NCBI RefSeq assembly: GCF_018372215.1
Contig: NZ_JAHAJN010000003.1
Location: forward strand, 62,001-126,000
Origin: Negativicoccus succinicivorans
GTDB taxonomy: Bacteria; Bacillota; Negativicutes; Veillonellales; Negativicoccaceae
Length of the DNA stretch: 64,000 nucleotides
Direction: 5' to 3'
Below the pieces are notes generated by a model, which saw only the letters and a list, made by a program, of their open reading frames with translations, did no database searches and was not told the origin of the DNA. Shown here piece by piece: positions 24,851 through 32,932 of this stretch. The position numbers and the translations under genes were made by a program. Positions within the stretch are counted from its first letter, which is position 1. Each line of letters opens with the position of its first letter.

Positions 24851-26266
24851 TTACGCGCGCGCCGAAACACTGTCCGCCTGCGCCCGCTCCGCCTCGATAT
24901 CCGCCATTTTAGCCTGAATCATCATGGCGCACTCGATGCGTTTTTTCTGGATTTCGCAACTGACCTTGTACGGTTCATGAATATCACCCGCAAAGGTTTC
25001 ATTGTTGGCGTGGCAACCGCCCGAGCAGAAAAATTTCGCCCAGCAACCTTGGCAAGTCGGCTTTCTCAGCACGTGATTTTCACGGAAAGCGCGCGGCGTG
25101 TCCATATCGAACAGGCCCGTCTTCACATTGCCGATCACATACCCGTCCCGACCGACGAACTGATGACAGGGATAGATATCTCCGTTCGGCACAACCGCCA
25201 TGTATTCATGTCCCGCGCCGCAGCCGCGCAAACGCTTTTGCAAACACGGACCGCGATAAAGATCCATATTGAAATGGAAAAATTGGAACGGACGACCTTC
25301 GCGTTGACGATCCAAATACGCCTGCGCCAATTTTTCGTACTCCGCGAAAATTTGCGGCAAATGTTCTTCCGTAATCGCGAACGCGTTATCTTCGCTGACA
25401 ACCGGCTCCATCGAAAGTTCGTTGAAACCCTGGTCCACCATATCGAGCACGTCGGTCGTAAAATCAAGGTTCTTGGCCGTGTACGTGCCGCGCACGTAGT
25501 ATTCTTCGCCGTTACGATGTTGCACCGCGTACGCCAAGTGGTCGCGGATCGGTTGGTACGTACCCTCGCCGCGCACCCCGGGACGCATCTCGTCATGCAC
25601 TTCTTCACGACCGTCCAAACTCAACACGAGACTGACATGCTGCTCATTGAAATATTGCACCTTGCGCTCATCCAACAGCATGCCGTTGGTCGTCAGCGTC
25701 AACTTGAAAATCTTGTCGTGTTTTTTCTCCTGCGCGCGGATATAATCGATCGTCTGTTGCACCACATGGTAATTCATCAGCGGCTCGCCGCCGAAGAAAT
25801 CGATCTCGCAATGTTTACGCGGACCGGAATGCGCGATCAGAAAATCAACCGCCCGACGCGCCGTATCAAAACTCATCAGCTCGCGCCATTTACCGTAACC
25901 GCCTTGGCCCGCGAAGCAGTAGCGGCAACGCAGATTGCAGTCATGCGCGATATTTAAGCATAATGCTTTGACAATCGGACGTTCTTCAAGCGCGACGGTA
26001 AACGCCGGATCCATTGTCGCGAACAAAAGGCCGTCGGCGATCAATTCGTCGACCTCGGCGATCGCTTCTTCAATCTCAGCCGCCGGATAGCGGTCGCCGA
26101 GCGCCGCCCGCGCCTCGTCCGGATTCGTTCCATCGTAGGTATCTAAAAGCTCGTACGTCAACTGATCCGGCAGATGCACGCAGCCGCTGTTGACATCGAG
26201 CGCGATGTATTCGCCATTTAAATAAAACTTGTGAATCATAGGTTGTACTGCAGAAACTTCCGTCAT
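24851..26266 (-). CDS. scfB: Radical SAM maturase of the SCIFF peptide (SPASM protein)
   Basis: A 471-residue radical SAM/SPASM enzyme. In known SCIFF systems this enzyme makes thioether bonds from Cys sulfur to a residue alpha-carbon in the small peptide. An N-terminal peptide-recognition region (about 10-95) contains the segment YLNGEYIALDVNSGCVHLPD. The radical SAM cluster is C110, C114 and C117 (CNLRCRYC), followed by FFGGEPLMN. C-terminal SPASM cysteines for auxiliary Fe-S clusters lie in GPCLQKRLRGCGAG, DIYPCHQF, TCQGCWAKFFCSGGC and VSCEIQKKRIEC. The start follows AAGGAG. The precursor gene scfA lies directly upstream, and I assign the family mainly from that pairing. Confidence 0.93.
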   Translation of the reverse strand: MTEVSAVQPMIHKFYLNGEYIALDVNSGCVHLPDQLTYELLDTYDGTNPDEARAALGDRYPAAEIEEAIAEVDELIADGLLFATMDPAFTVALEERPIVKALCLNIAHDCNLRCRYCFAGQGGYGKWRELMSFDTARRAVDFLIAHSGPRKHCEIDFFGGEPLMNYHVVQQTIDYIRAQEKKHDKIFKLTLTTNGMLLDERKVQYFNEQHVSLVLSLDGREEVHDEMRPGVRGEGTYQPIRDHLAYAVQHRNGEEYYVRGTYTAKNLDFTTDVLDMVDQGFNELSMEPVVSEDNAFAITEEHLPQIFAEYEKLAQAYLDRQREGRPFQFFHFNMDLYRGPCLQKRLRGCGAGHEYMAVVPNGDIYPCHQFVGRDGYVIGNVKTGLFDMDTPRAFRENHVLRKPTCQGCWAKFFCSGGCHANNETFAGDIHEPYKVSCEIQKKRIECAMMIQAKMADIEAERAQADSVSARA

Positions 26267-26287
26267 TGAATTCTCCTTACATGCAAA

Positions 26288-26313
26288 AGGTCCTTCGTCT
26301 GCGCAAAGGACCT
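26288..26313 (-). terminator. Attenuator-like hairpin between scfA and scfB
   Basis: AGGTCCTT and AAGGACCT pair over a 10-base loop in the 54-base scfA-scfB gap. Only a short T-run (TTT) follows on the minus strand, so partial termination or RNA protection would give more peptide mRNA than enzyme mRNA. Confidence 0.5.
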
Positions 26314-26320
26314 CAGCTGT

Positions 26321-26470
26321 TTACCGTTGTTGTTGTTTGCATACCTGGTTGCCGATGGTGCAACTTGTCTTGCAAGCGGATTGACACGAGGTCTGGCATT
26401 CGCCGCAACCGCCGTGTTTCGCGGTCTGTTGCAAAGATACCGGATTGAGTGTACGAATATGTTTCGCCAT
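26321..26470 (-). CDS. scfA: SCIFF ribosomal peptide precursor (six cysteines in about forty-five residues)
   Basis: A 49-residue peptide starting MAKHIRTLNPVSLQQTAKHG. Six cysteines at positions 22, 25, 29, 33, 37 and 44 lie in GCGECQTSC, QSACKTSCT and NQVCKQ. The leader, cysteine spacing and length match the SCIFF family of ribosomally made, thioether-modified peptides. GGAGG lies seven bases before the ATG, and a TATAAT -10 lies about 30 bases upstream. The maturase gene scfB follows. The biological role of SCIFF is not established. Confidence 0.93.
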   Translation of the reverse strand: MAKHIRTLNPVSLQQTAKHGGCGECQTSCQSACKTSCTIGNQVCKQQQR

Positions 26471-26497
26471 GTCGTTCCCTCCTTAGTTGTTATCGTT

Positions 26498-26503
26498 ATT
26501 ATA
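26498..26503 (-). promoter_or_regulatory. -10 element of the scfAB promoter
   Basis: TATAAT on the minus strand, 28 bases before the scfA start; the -35 is poor (GCGACA with a 15-bp spacer). Confidence 0.5.
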
Positions 26504-26598
26504 GCATAACCGTCTGCCTGTCGCATGCATTTTGCGCGCGCGTCAGACAAATTTCAGAAACATTTTACGCATGCAATATAAAATCAACCGTCTTTACG

Positions 26599-27081
26599 CT
26601 ACGCGAGCCACCACCACAGCAGCGCCGCCGGCGATACGCCGATCGCCAAAAGCGCCACGCCCAATCCCAGGCAGCCTTTTTGCGCTTTGCGTTCAGTGCG
26701 CGCGCTCTGCTGGTAAAACCAGTCGTCCACCGCCTCCGTCAAGGCGGCATGCTGCGCCTCCATGCGCGAAAACACATGCGCGAACTCCTGTCGCCGCGGC
26801 TCCGGCAAACTGTCCGCCGTCGCGTACGGCGCCAATTGCTCACGCGCCGCCGTGTAGCGCCGCACAATCTCTTGCCACACATCGGGATCCAATTTCGTTC
26901 GGTATTGATAAATGCCTTTTTGCGCGACGAAGTTATATAAATTTTCATTCTGCTGCATCTCAAGCAGTATCGCGCTCAGTCCCGGCACATCCCGAAACCG
27001 CTCCACGGCTACTTCCTGCCACCGCAAATATTCGGCCGCGGTCAGTTTTATCGTCGTAATCAGATCACTCGGCGCTTGCAT
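26599..27081 (-). CDS. Putative tail-anchored membrane protein of unknown function
   Basis: A 160-residue protein with a charged, mostly helical cytoplasmic part (KLTAAEYLRWQEVAVERFRDVPGL, FAHVFSRMEAQHAALTEAVDDWFYQQ). A single C-terminal hydrophobic helix (about 143-160; LGLGVALLAIGVSPAALLWWW) ends at the last residue. No family is recognised. AAAGGAG lies six bases before the ATG at 27081; an in-frame start nine codons upstream lies within the promoter leader. It is monocistronic, with its own promoter, upstream of scfA. Confidence 0.65.
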   Translation of the reverse strand: MQAPSDLITTIKLTAAEYLRWQEVAVERFRDVPGLSAILLEMQQNENLYNFVAQKGIYQYRTKLDPDVWQEIVRRYTAAREQLAPYATADSLPEPRRQEFAHVFSRMEAQHAALTEAVDDWFYQQSARTERKAQKGCLGLGVALLAIGVSPAALLWWWLA

Positions 27082-27123
27082 GCTCGTCTCCTTTGGGGTA
27101 CAATACATTATATCTTTGCTTTC

Positions 27124-27152
27124 ATTATAGCGGATTTCGGGTGCAAACCCAA
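27124..27152 (-). promoter_or_regulatory. Promoter of the tail-anchored protein gene
   Basis: On the minus strand: -35 TTGGGT (27147-27152), a 17-bp spacer, and -10 TATAAT (27124-27129). Confidence 0.55.
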
Positions 27153-27190
27153 TGATTTGTCAAGAGACTGAAAATGAAATAAAAAAGTAC

Positions 27191-27219
27191 GTGACAAATG
27201 ATTTTTTCTTTGCTATAAT
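27191..27219 (+). promoter_or_regulatory. Promoter of the tRNA operon
   Basis: -35 GTGACA (27191-27196), a 17-bp spacer, and -10 TATAAT (27214-27219), ten bases before tRNA-Pro. Confidence 0.75.
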
Positions 27220-27228
27220 ATTTTTCAT

Positions 27229-27305
27229 CGGGGCATAGCGCAGTTTGGTAGCGCACTTGGTTCGGGACCAAGGGGTCGCAGGTTCAAATCCTGCTGCTCC
27301 GACCA
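27229..27305 (+). tRNA. tRNA-Pro (anticodon CGG)
   Basis: A 77-base cloverleaf with encoded CCA. Acceptor CGGGGCA/TGCTCCG allows one G-T pair. The anticodon stem CTTGG/CCAAG encloses loop TTCGGGA, giving anticodon CGG. The T-loop GGTTCAAATCC is standard. Confidence 0.95.
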
Positions 27306-27308
27306 CTT

Positions 27309-27382
<74 letters not shown>

Positions 27383-27401
27383 TTTTCAGTGGGTGGCGGT
27401 T

Positions 27402-27424
27402 AAACGGCATAGGCCGTTTTTTTA
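27402..27424 (+). terminator. Terminator of the tRNA operon
   Basis: AAACGGC-ATAG-GCCGTTT is followed by a run of T. Confidence 0.85.
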
Positions 27425-27447
27425 TTGCGCAAAAATAATCAGCGTAA

Positions 27448-27663
27448 CATTTTATATCTTCCACGATAAAAACAACGGATGTAAAATTCGCGCCGTTTTC
27501 GCTAATCAGTACCGGCCAAAAATTGCTGAAGCTGTATACGATTTACGCCGGACCGGATCATGTCCCGGGCACAATTCACGAAACGCATGAAGATGCGAAA
27601 AACGATCCGAATGAGCATTGGCAACGAAATTTTGGCGCGGCAATACTATTGATCATGAAATAA
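27448..27663 (+). pseudogene. Possible gene remnant
   Basis: The 329-base gap between tRNA-Gly and the malic enzyme gene holds an open frame of about 71 codons that begins after a TAA, has no ATG start with a ribosome binding site, and ends at TAA 27661. It reads like a protein C-terminus (segments KLLKLYTIYAGPDHVPG and EHWQRNFGAAILL) and is followed at once by a strong terminator. The stretch is more AT-rich than its neighbours. I see no family; chance is possible. Confidence 0.3.
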
Positions 27664-27694
27664 AAAGCACTCTCCGCAAAAGAGAGTGCTTTTT
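27662..27694. terminator. Bidirectional terminator
   Basis: AAAAAGCACTCTC-CGCAAAA-GAGAGTGCTTTTT, a 13-bp perfect stem, ends the malic enzyme operon and any transcript from the left. Confidence 0.92.
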
Positions 27695-27711
27695 TATTAT
27701 TTCTTTGACGT

Positions 27712-28908
27712 TTAGTCACGGTACTGCGCCGGCAGTTCCTTCCTGCGGGCCACGCCCGTTTCGATCGCTTTTTTCGCGACCGCTTTCGCAACCGCAAGCG
27801 GCACGCGTTCATCAAAAACGTCGATGACGACATTATCCTGCCGCAAGTCTTTGTCGTCGATCAAATCGGCCAACGCATACGCCGCCGCCAATTTCATTTC
27901 CATGTTGATCCGCCGCGAATGCACGTCGATCGCGCCGCGGAACAGACCCGGGAACACGCTCGAGTTGTTGACCTGGTTCGGCATATCGCTACGGCCCGTG
28001 CCGCAAACAGCGACGCCGGCCGCAATGGCATCTTCGTACATGATTTCCGGAACGGGGTTCGCCATCGCAAAGACGATGCTGTCTTTGGCCAAAAGCTTCA
28101 TATCTTCCGGTTTGAACGCGCCTGCTTTGGAAACGCCGAGCAATACGTCCGCGCCCTTAATCGCGTCTTGGAATGTGCCCTGACGATTTTCCGGATTGAT
28201 CCGGTCGACAAGATCTTTCTGCACGCGGTTCAATTTGCCGTTGTCATGCAAAATTCCTTTGCTGTTGAGCATTGTCATATCGGTCGCGCCGGCCGCCAAA
28301 ATCATGTTGGCAATCGCGGTGCCCGCTGCGCCCGCACCGTTGATGACGATTTTGACTTTGGAAATATCTTTTTTCACGAAACGCAGCGCGCCCAGCAGCG
28401 CCGCCAAGGCGGCGATTGCCGTGCCGTGCTGATCGTCGTGGAACACCGGAATTTCCATTTCTTCAATCAAACGGTCTTCGATATCGTAGCATTTCGGCGA
28501 AGAAATATCTTCGAGATTAATGCCCGCGTAGTTTTTCTCCAACATTTTGACGGTGCGAATAAATTCTTCCGGATCTTTGGTGTTGATAACGACCGGCAAC
28601 GCGTCGATGTTCGCGAAACGTTTATAAATCGCCGCTTTACCTTCCATGACCGGAATGGCGGCCGCCGCGCCGATATCGCCCAAGCCGAGTACGCGCGTGC
28701 CGTCCGAAATAACGGCGATCACGTTGCCGCGCAATGTCAGCGAAAACGACAGATCCTCATCCTCTTTAATATGCAAACACGGTTCGGCGACACCGGGCGT
28801 ATACGCGACCGCCAGCGCGTGCCGATCGTTGATCGGCATCTTGAGCCCCGTCGTTAAAATGCCCTTGTGCTGTTTGCGCATTGCCATTGATTCTTGTTTC
28901 AAATCCAC
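27712..28908 (-). CDS. Malic enzyme, short bacterial NAD(P)-dependent type
   Basis: Oxidative decarboxylation of malate to pyruvate. A 398-residue protein with the N-terminal malic domain (VAYTPGVAEPCL, EDISSPKCYDIE, PVFHDDQHGTA with metal-binding acids) and an NAD-binding domain starting INGAGAAGTAIANM near residue 190. It lacks the phosphotransacetylase-like extension of long MaeB proteins. The start is GTG with GAGGAGGG eight bases upstream. It follows speD by 17 bases as the last gene of the trmL-to-malic-enzyme run. Cofactor preference is not certain. Confidence 0.93.
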   Translation of the reverse strand: MDLKQESMAMRKQHKGILTTGLKMPINDRHALAVAYTPGVAEPCLHIKEDEDLSFSLTLRGNVIAVISDGTRVLGLGDIGAAAAIPVMEGKAAIYKRFANIDALPVVINTKDPEEFIRTVKMLEKNYAGINLEDISSPKCYDIEDRLIEEMEIPVFHDDQHGTAIAALAALLGALRFVKKDISKVKIVINGAGAAGTAIANMILAAGATDMTMLNSKGILHDNGKLNRVQKDLVDRINPENRQGTFQDAIKGADVLLGVSKAGAFKPEDMKLLAKDSIVFAMANPVPEIMYEDAIAAGVAVCGTGRSDMPNQVNNSSVFPGLFRGAIDVHSRRINMEMKLAAAYALADLIDDKDLRQDNVVIDVFDERVPLAVAKAVAKKAIETGVARRKELPAQYRD

Positions 28909-28925
28909 AGTAATCCCTCCTCTGG

Positions 28926-29711
28926 TTACACACCTTTGATCGCCGGTAAGTTGCGACCGTAATAAATCTCCGTCATCTCCTGGCGTAACTGTCGCCGGAT
29001 CTTTTGCGCCTCGCCTGCGGAAAGGTCCGCGCGCGTCTGATCGAAGAGGTAGTCGTCAAGACCGAAATCCTTTACCATCATTTTACAATGGAAAATATTT
29101 TCCTGGTACATATTGACATCGACAATATTATAACGGTTGCGCAAAGCCGCTTCGATATAGTGGGAAATAGCCTGCATGCGGTGGTCGATGTAAATCTTTT
29201 TGCCGTTGACATCCCGCGTGAATCCGCGCACGCGATAATCCATGATCGCGATATCCGGCGCAAAACGTTTCAGCAAAAAGTTGAGCGCTTTAAGCGGTGA
29301 AATTTCCCCGCAGGTTGAGATGTCGATATCGGCACGAAACGTGCACACGCCGCGTTGCGGATGGCGTTCCGGATAGGTATGCACGGTGATATGACTTTTA
29401 TCCAAATGCGCGACCACATCTTCTTTCGCCGCCCCCGGATGCCCTTCGGCGATCAGCATGGTCACGCTGGCGCCTTGCGGATCGTAATCCTGCGCGGCGA
29501 TGTTTAAAACATGCGCGCCGATGATATCGGATACTTCCCGCAATGTTTCCGTAAGCGTTTCGGCATTGTACATCTCATCGATATACGCGATGTATTGCTG
29601 CTGCTGCTCCTCGCTGGTCGCGTAGCAGACATCATACATATTGAAACTGAGCGTCTTAGTCAGATTATTGAAACCGTATAGTTTTAATTTTCGTGTTTTT
29701 TTTGTTGTCAT
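28926..29711 (-). CDS. speD: S-adenosylmethionine decarboxylase proenzyme (SpeD type)
   Basis: This enzyme supplies decarboxylated SAM as aminopropyl donor for spermidine. It has 261 residues, close to the E. coli-type SpeD length rather than the short SpeH type (about 120). The autocleavage serine that becomes the pyruvoyl group is S106 in LDKSHITVHTYPE; FRADIDISTCGEISPL follows with the catalytic cysteine. The start at 29711 has only a weak purine-rich site; a longer in-frame start would overlap the upstream gene. It lies 20 bases after rph/rdgB. No speE is in the window. Confidence 0.93.
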   Translation of the reverse strand: MTTKKTRKLKLYGFNNLTKTLSFNMYDVCYATSEEQQQQYIAYIDEMYNAETLTETLREVSDIIGAHVLNIAAQDYDPQGASVTMLIAEGHPGAAKEDVVAHLDKSHITVHTYPERHPQRGVCTFRADIDISTCGEISPLKALNFLLKRFAPDIAIMDYRVRGFTRDVNGKKIYIDHRMQAISHYIEAALRNRYNIVDVNMYQENIFHCKMMVKDFGLDDYLFDQTRADLSAGEAQKIRRQLRQEMTEIYYGRNLPAIKGV

Positions 29712-29731
29712 GCTTTTCCGCCCCGCGCCCG

Positions 29732-31063
29732 TTACTCGGACTGCTCCCGCAAACGTTTGCTGAGAATGCGTAATGCTTCGCCGCGATGACTGATGCAATT
29801 TTTCTCTGCCAAAGTGAGTTCGGCCATCGTTTTTTCGCGTTCCGGCAGATAGAAATACGGGTCATAACCGAATCCTTCCGTGCCGCGCGGTTCGAGCACG
29901 ATTTCGCCGCGGCAGATGCCGCGCGCCGTGCGCTTGGTACCGTCCGGATATACCAGTGCCAATTCGCAAACGTATTCGGCGCCGCGATCTTGCCGCGCGA
30001 CTGACGTCATTTCCGCAACCAGTTTCGCATTGTTGGCGGCGTCATCGCCGTGCGTGCCCGCGTAGCGAGCCGAGTACACGCCCGGCGCGCCGTCGAGCGC
30101 GTCAACCGCCAGACCCGAGTCGTCCGCCAACGCGGGGAGTCCGGTTTTTTCCATATAGTAGCGCGCTTTTATGAGCGCGTTTTCCGCAAATGTCGTGCCG
30201 GTTTCTTCCGGATCCGGAAGATCCGCCACCTCCGCCACGGGAATGCCCTGGTAACCGACTTCAGCCAGCATGGCCTGCATCTCGCGAATTTTCCCTTCGT
30301 TATGCGTCGCCAGCAAAACGCCGCGCCGTCCGACACTACCGACAAGATCTGCCAAATCGCCGAGCGCTTCTTGTTGCGCCGCGATCAATTCGGCAATGCC
30401 CTTTTGCGCCAGATCCAAGAGTTCATTTAACTGCGCGCGCGAAAATGTCGCGCCTTCGCCCGTGCCCTGCACCTCGACCAGTTCGCCCGACTGCAAGGCG
30501 ACCACGTTCATGTCGACATCAGCCGTGCTGTCTTCTTCGTAGCAGAGATCCAAGTGCGGCACGCCCGCCAGTTCGCCGACGGAAACAGCCGCGCAAAAAT
30601 CCTTCACCGGAAACGGCCCTTCGCCGTTCCACAGGCCGGCAATCGCTTCCACCAACGCGACATACGCACCCGTAATCGATGCCGTGCGCGTACCGCCATC
30701 CGCCTGCAGAACATCGCAGTCCAACGCGATGGCGACTTCACCGAGCGCCTCCAAATCAACCGCCTGCCGCAAACCGCGACCGATCAGTCGTTGGATTTCC
30801 TGACTGCGGCCGGACAATTTGCCGCGCACCGCTTCACGCTGATTTCTGTCGTTCGTCGCTCGCGGCAACATCTGGTATTCCGCCGTCACCCAGCCTCGTC
30901 CTGCGCCGCGCAGCCAGCGCGGCACGCGCGGCAGCACGGACGCCGTGCACAATACTTTCGTATCGCCGCAGGTAATCAGCGCCGAGCCTTCCGCATATTT
31001 ATTCACGCCCCGTTCGATCGTCACGGGACGCAATTCATTTATTTCGCGACCGTCAATACGCAT
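29732..31063 (-). CDS. RNase PH fused to RdgB/HAM1 XTP/dITP pyrophosphatase
   Basis: A 443-residue two-domain protein. Residues 1-235 are RNase PH, a phosphorolytic 3'-exonuclease that trims tRNA (RGAGRGWVTAEYQMLPRAT, GRSQEIQRLIGR, ADGGTRTASITGA, STADVDMNVV). Residues 250-443 are the non-canonical purine NTP pyrophosphatase (LLATHNEGKIREM, TGTTFAENALIKARYY, LADDSGLAVDALDGAPGVYSARYAG, GFGYDPYF). Both active sites look intact. The ATG at 31063 has AAAGGAG upstream and overlaps murB by 11 bases; a GTG four codons earlier coincides with that site. These are usually two adjacent genes; here they are one chain. Confidence 0.93.
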   Translation of the reverse strand: MRIDGREINELRPVTIERGVNKYAEGSALITCGDTKVLCTASVLPRVPRWLRGAGRGWVTAEYQMLPRATNDRNQREAVRGKLSGRSQEIQRLIGRGLRQAVDLEALGEVAIALDCDVLQADGGTRTASITGAYVALVEAIAGLWNGEGPFPVKDFCAAVSVGELAGVPHLDLCYEEDSTADVDMNVVALQSGELVEVQGTGEGATFSRAQLNELLDLAQKGIAELIAAQQEALGDLADLVGSVGRRGVLLATHNEGKIREMQAMLAEVGYQGIPVAEVADLPDPEETGTTFAENALIKARYYMEKTGLPALADDSGLAVDALDGAPGVYSARYAGTHGDDAANNAKLVAEMTSVARQDRGAEYVCELALVYPDGTKRTARGICRGEIVLEPRGTEGFGYDPYFYLPEREKTMAELTLAEKNCISHRGEALRILSKRLREQSE

Positions 31064-31997
31064 CGTCGGTCTCACTCCTTTGTTTATCTTCCCCGAAAAT
31101 CTGCACTTCCGGTTCCAGCGTTACGCCATGCTCCGCGAAAACGCGCCGCTGCACTTCGGCAATCAAACCCAGCACATCGGCCGCGGTCGCGCCGCCTCGA
31201 TTCACGATAAACCCCGCGTGACGCATGGAAATTTGCGCGCCGCCGACCGTCAAGCCTTTGAGTCCGGTCGTTTCAATCAATGTTCCCGCATAGTAGCCGA
31301 CGGGCCGCTTAAATGTGGAACCCGAGCTCGGCATATCGAGCGGCTGTTTCGTCGTCCGCCGTTTTGTATAATCCGCCATCTTCGCGCGAATCTCCGCCGC
31401 GTTCCCCGGTTGCAGTTCCATCGTCACCTGCGTGATGATATCGCCCGTTTCCTGGAACACGCTGTGACGATACGCGAAGTGCAGCTTATCCCCCGCGTAG
31501 ACGACCCGTTCGCCCGCGCGCGTGAGCGCCGTCACTTCCGCCACGATCTGTTGCATCTCGCCGCCATACGCGCCCGCATTCATCCACACGGCGCCGCCGA
31601 TCGTACCGGGAATACCGCAGGCGAATTCCAAACCGGACAGTTCCGCTTTCGCCGCGGCGCGAGAGGCCTGCGCCAAACGCACGCCGCCGGCCACGACAAG
31701 TCGGGTGCCGTCGGTGTAGCAGGGTCGCACCAGCCGTGAAAGACCGATCACAACGCCGCGCACACCGCCGTCGCGCACCAACACATTCGCCCCGCCGCCG
31801 AGAATCATCAGCGGGCATTTTTCATTGGCGACAACGCGCAATACGCCCGCCAGTTCCGCCTCGGTCTCCGGCTCGATATAGAGATCCGCCGGTCCGCCGA
31901 TCGCGAACGTCGTATGCCGCGCCATCGGCTCGGCAAAATGCAACGCGCTCTTGGGGACAACGCCGGAAAACAACTCTTCCCAATACTCTTTAGTCAC
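31053..31997 (-). CDS. murB: UDP-N-acetylenolpyruvoylglucosamine reductase
   Basis: This enzyme reduces UDP-GlcNAc-enolpyruvate to UDP-MurNAc with NADPH and FAD. It has 314 residues. FAD-binding segments are TTFAIGGPADLYIEP and PLMILGGGANVLVRDGG; the motifs GIPGTIGGAVWMNAGAYGGE, RHSVFQ and PSSGSTFKRP (catalytic serine) follow. The start is the GTG at 31997, whose ribosome binding site GGAGGG lies in the end of ylbF; it overlaps the ylbF stop by four bases (GTGA). Longer in-frame starts run through ylbF and are not credible. Confidence 0.95.
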   Translation of the reverse strand: MTKEYWEELFSGVVPKSALHFAEPMARHTTFAIGGPADLYIEPETEAELAGVLRVVANEKCPLMILGGGANVLVRDGGVRGVVIGLSRLVRPCYTDGTRLVVAGGVRLAQASRAAAKAELSGLEFACGIPGTIGGAVWMNAGAYGGEMQQIVAEVTALTRAGERVVYAGDKLHFAYRHSVFQETGDIITQVTMELQPGNAAEIRAKMADYTKRRTTKQPLDMPSSGSTFKRPVGYYAGTLIETTGLKGLTVGGAQISMRHAGFIVNRGGATAADVLGLIAEVQRRVFAEHGVTLEPEVQIFGEDKQRSETDDAY

Positions 31998-32365
31998 TGC
32001 TTGCCCTCCGCCGGCGCAAAGCGGGACAAATCGGGAACGCCTTCGCCGATCGCCTCGCTGACGATTTTTTGAATATCGGCGGCCACCTGCTGCCAACGCA
32101 TGAACGCGTGCAAGTACTCGCTCGCGAGCGAGTTGTTTTGCACCATCACCTGCAAGCTCTGTAATTTTTCCATGCCGTCCCAGCCGTCTGTTTTCTGCAA
32201 CATGCGACGGTATTCCGCTTCCATCTGCAAGGCGAGAAATTCTTCCGCCAGATCTTTCGCCGCCGCGTCCTGCGCCAGTTTTTCTTTCGCCGCGATCAGC
32301 TGTTTCATTTCCGCGCTTTCGCGAATACTTTTCGCTAAATTATAAGCGTCATCATACATATTCAT
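31994..32365 (-). CDS. YlbF/YmcA-family protein
   Basis: A 123-residue all-helical protein of the YlbF/YmcA (RicF/RicA) family. In Bacillus, family members act in the RicAFT complex that influences RNase Y-dependent mRNA maturation and development. The pattern MYDDAYNLAKSIRESAEMKQLIAAKEKL and EEFLALQMEAEYRRMLQ is typical. The start follows AAAGGAG and overlaps trmL by 14 bases. It is embedded between trmL and murB. No partner is in the window, so the specific role is open. Confidence 0.8.
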   Translation of the reverse strand: MNMYDDAYNLAKSIRESAEMKQLIAAKEKLAQDAAAKDLAEEFLALQMEAEYRRMLQKTDGWDGMEKLQSLQVMVQNNSLASEYLHAFMRWQQVAADIQKIVSEAIGEGVPDLSRFAPAEGKQ

Positions 32366-32858
32366 GGGAATCTCCTTTCACTTCGGGCAAATGTCCCTTT
32401 TGCGCCAGCGTGGGAAAATCCAACTGACGCAAGGCTTCGTACGAAACAATCGCCACCGCGTTCGATAAATTCAACGAACGGGCTTCGGCCCGCATCGGAA
32501 TCCGAATGCATTGCTCCGGATGCGCGGCCAACAATTCTTCCGGCAGTCCTTTGGTTTCCTTACCGAACACCAGGACATCTTCATCGGTAAAGCGGACATC
32601 GGTATAGCTTTTTTCCGCTTTCGTCGTATTAAACCAGAAACGTCGGCCCTTGAGATATTCGACCAACGCCTGATAATTTTCGTGAATATGAACTTCCAAT
32701 AAGTCCCAATAGTCTAAACCGGCCCGCTTCAAATGCTTGTCATCAATCGAAAATCCGAGCGGTTTCACCAGGTGCAAGACAAGATGATTGGCCGCGCACA
32801 AGCGACTTATATTGCCGGTATTGCCGGGAATTTCCGGCTCGACTAAAACAATGTGCAT
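32352..32858 (-). CDS. trmL: tRNA (cytidine/uridine-34-2'-O)-methyltransferase
   Basis: A SPOUT-class methyltransferase for the wobble base of tRNA-Leu. It has 168 residues. It begins MHIVLVEPEIPGNTGNISRLCAA (motif 1 with NTGN), then DYWDL, VFGKETKGLPEELL (motif 2) and RIPMRAEARSLNLSNAVAIVSYEALRQ (motif 3), which form the knotted SAM site. GTAGGAGG lies four bases upstream of the ATG at 32858; a start nine codons earlier has no such site. First gene of the trmL-ylbF-murB-rph/rdgB-speD-malic enzyme run; a TACAAT -10 (32894-32899) lies upstream. Confidence 0.93.
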   Translation of the reverse strand: MHIVLVEPEIPGNTGNISRLCAANHLVLHLVKPLGFSIDDKHLKRAGLDYWDLLEVHIHENYQALVEYLKGRRFWFNTTKAEKSYTDVRFTDEDVLVFGKETKGLPEELLAAHPEQCIRIPMRAEARSLNLSNAVAIVSYEALRQLDFPTLAQKGHLPEVKGDSHEYV

Positions 32859-32932
32859 ACTGCCTCCTACATGGAAATCTTTCAATACCGTTTATTGTAA
32901 CACAGGGTAACGGGCTCGCGAAACATGTCGTT

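Noticed and set aside
24833..25957. Open frame of 374 codons on the plus strand opposite scfB
   Set aside because: It is antisense to a clear radical SAM gene; no start signal and an implausible composition.
27919..28857. Open frame of 312 codons opposite the malic enzyme gene
   Set aside because: It is antisense to conserved malic enzyme motifs; no start signal.
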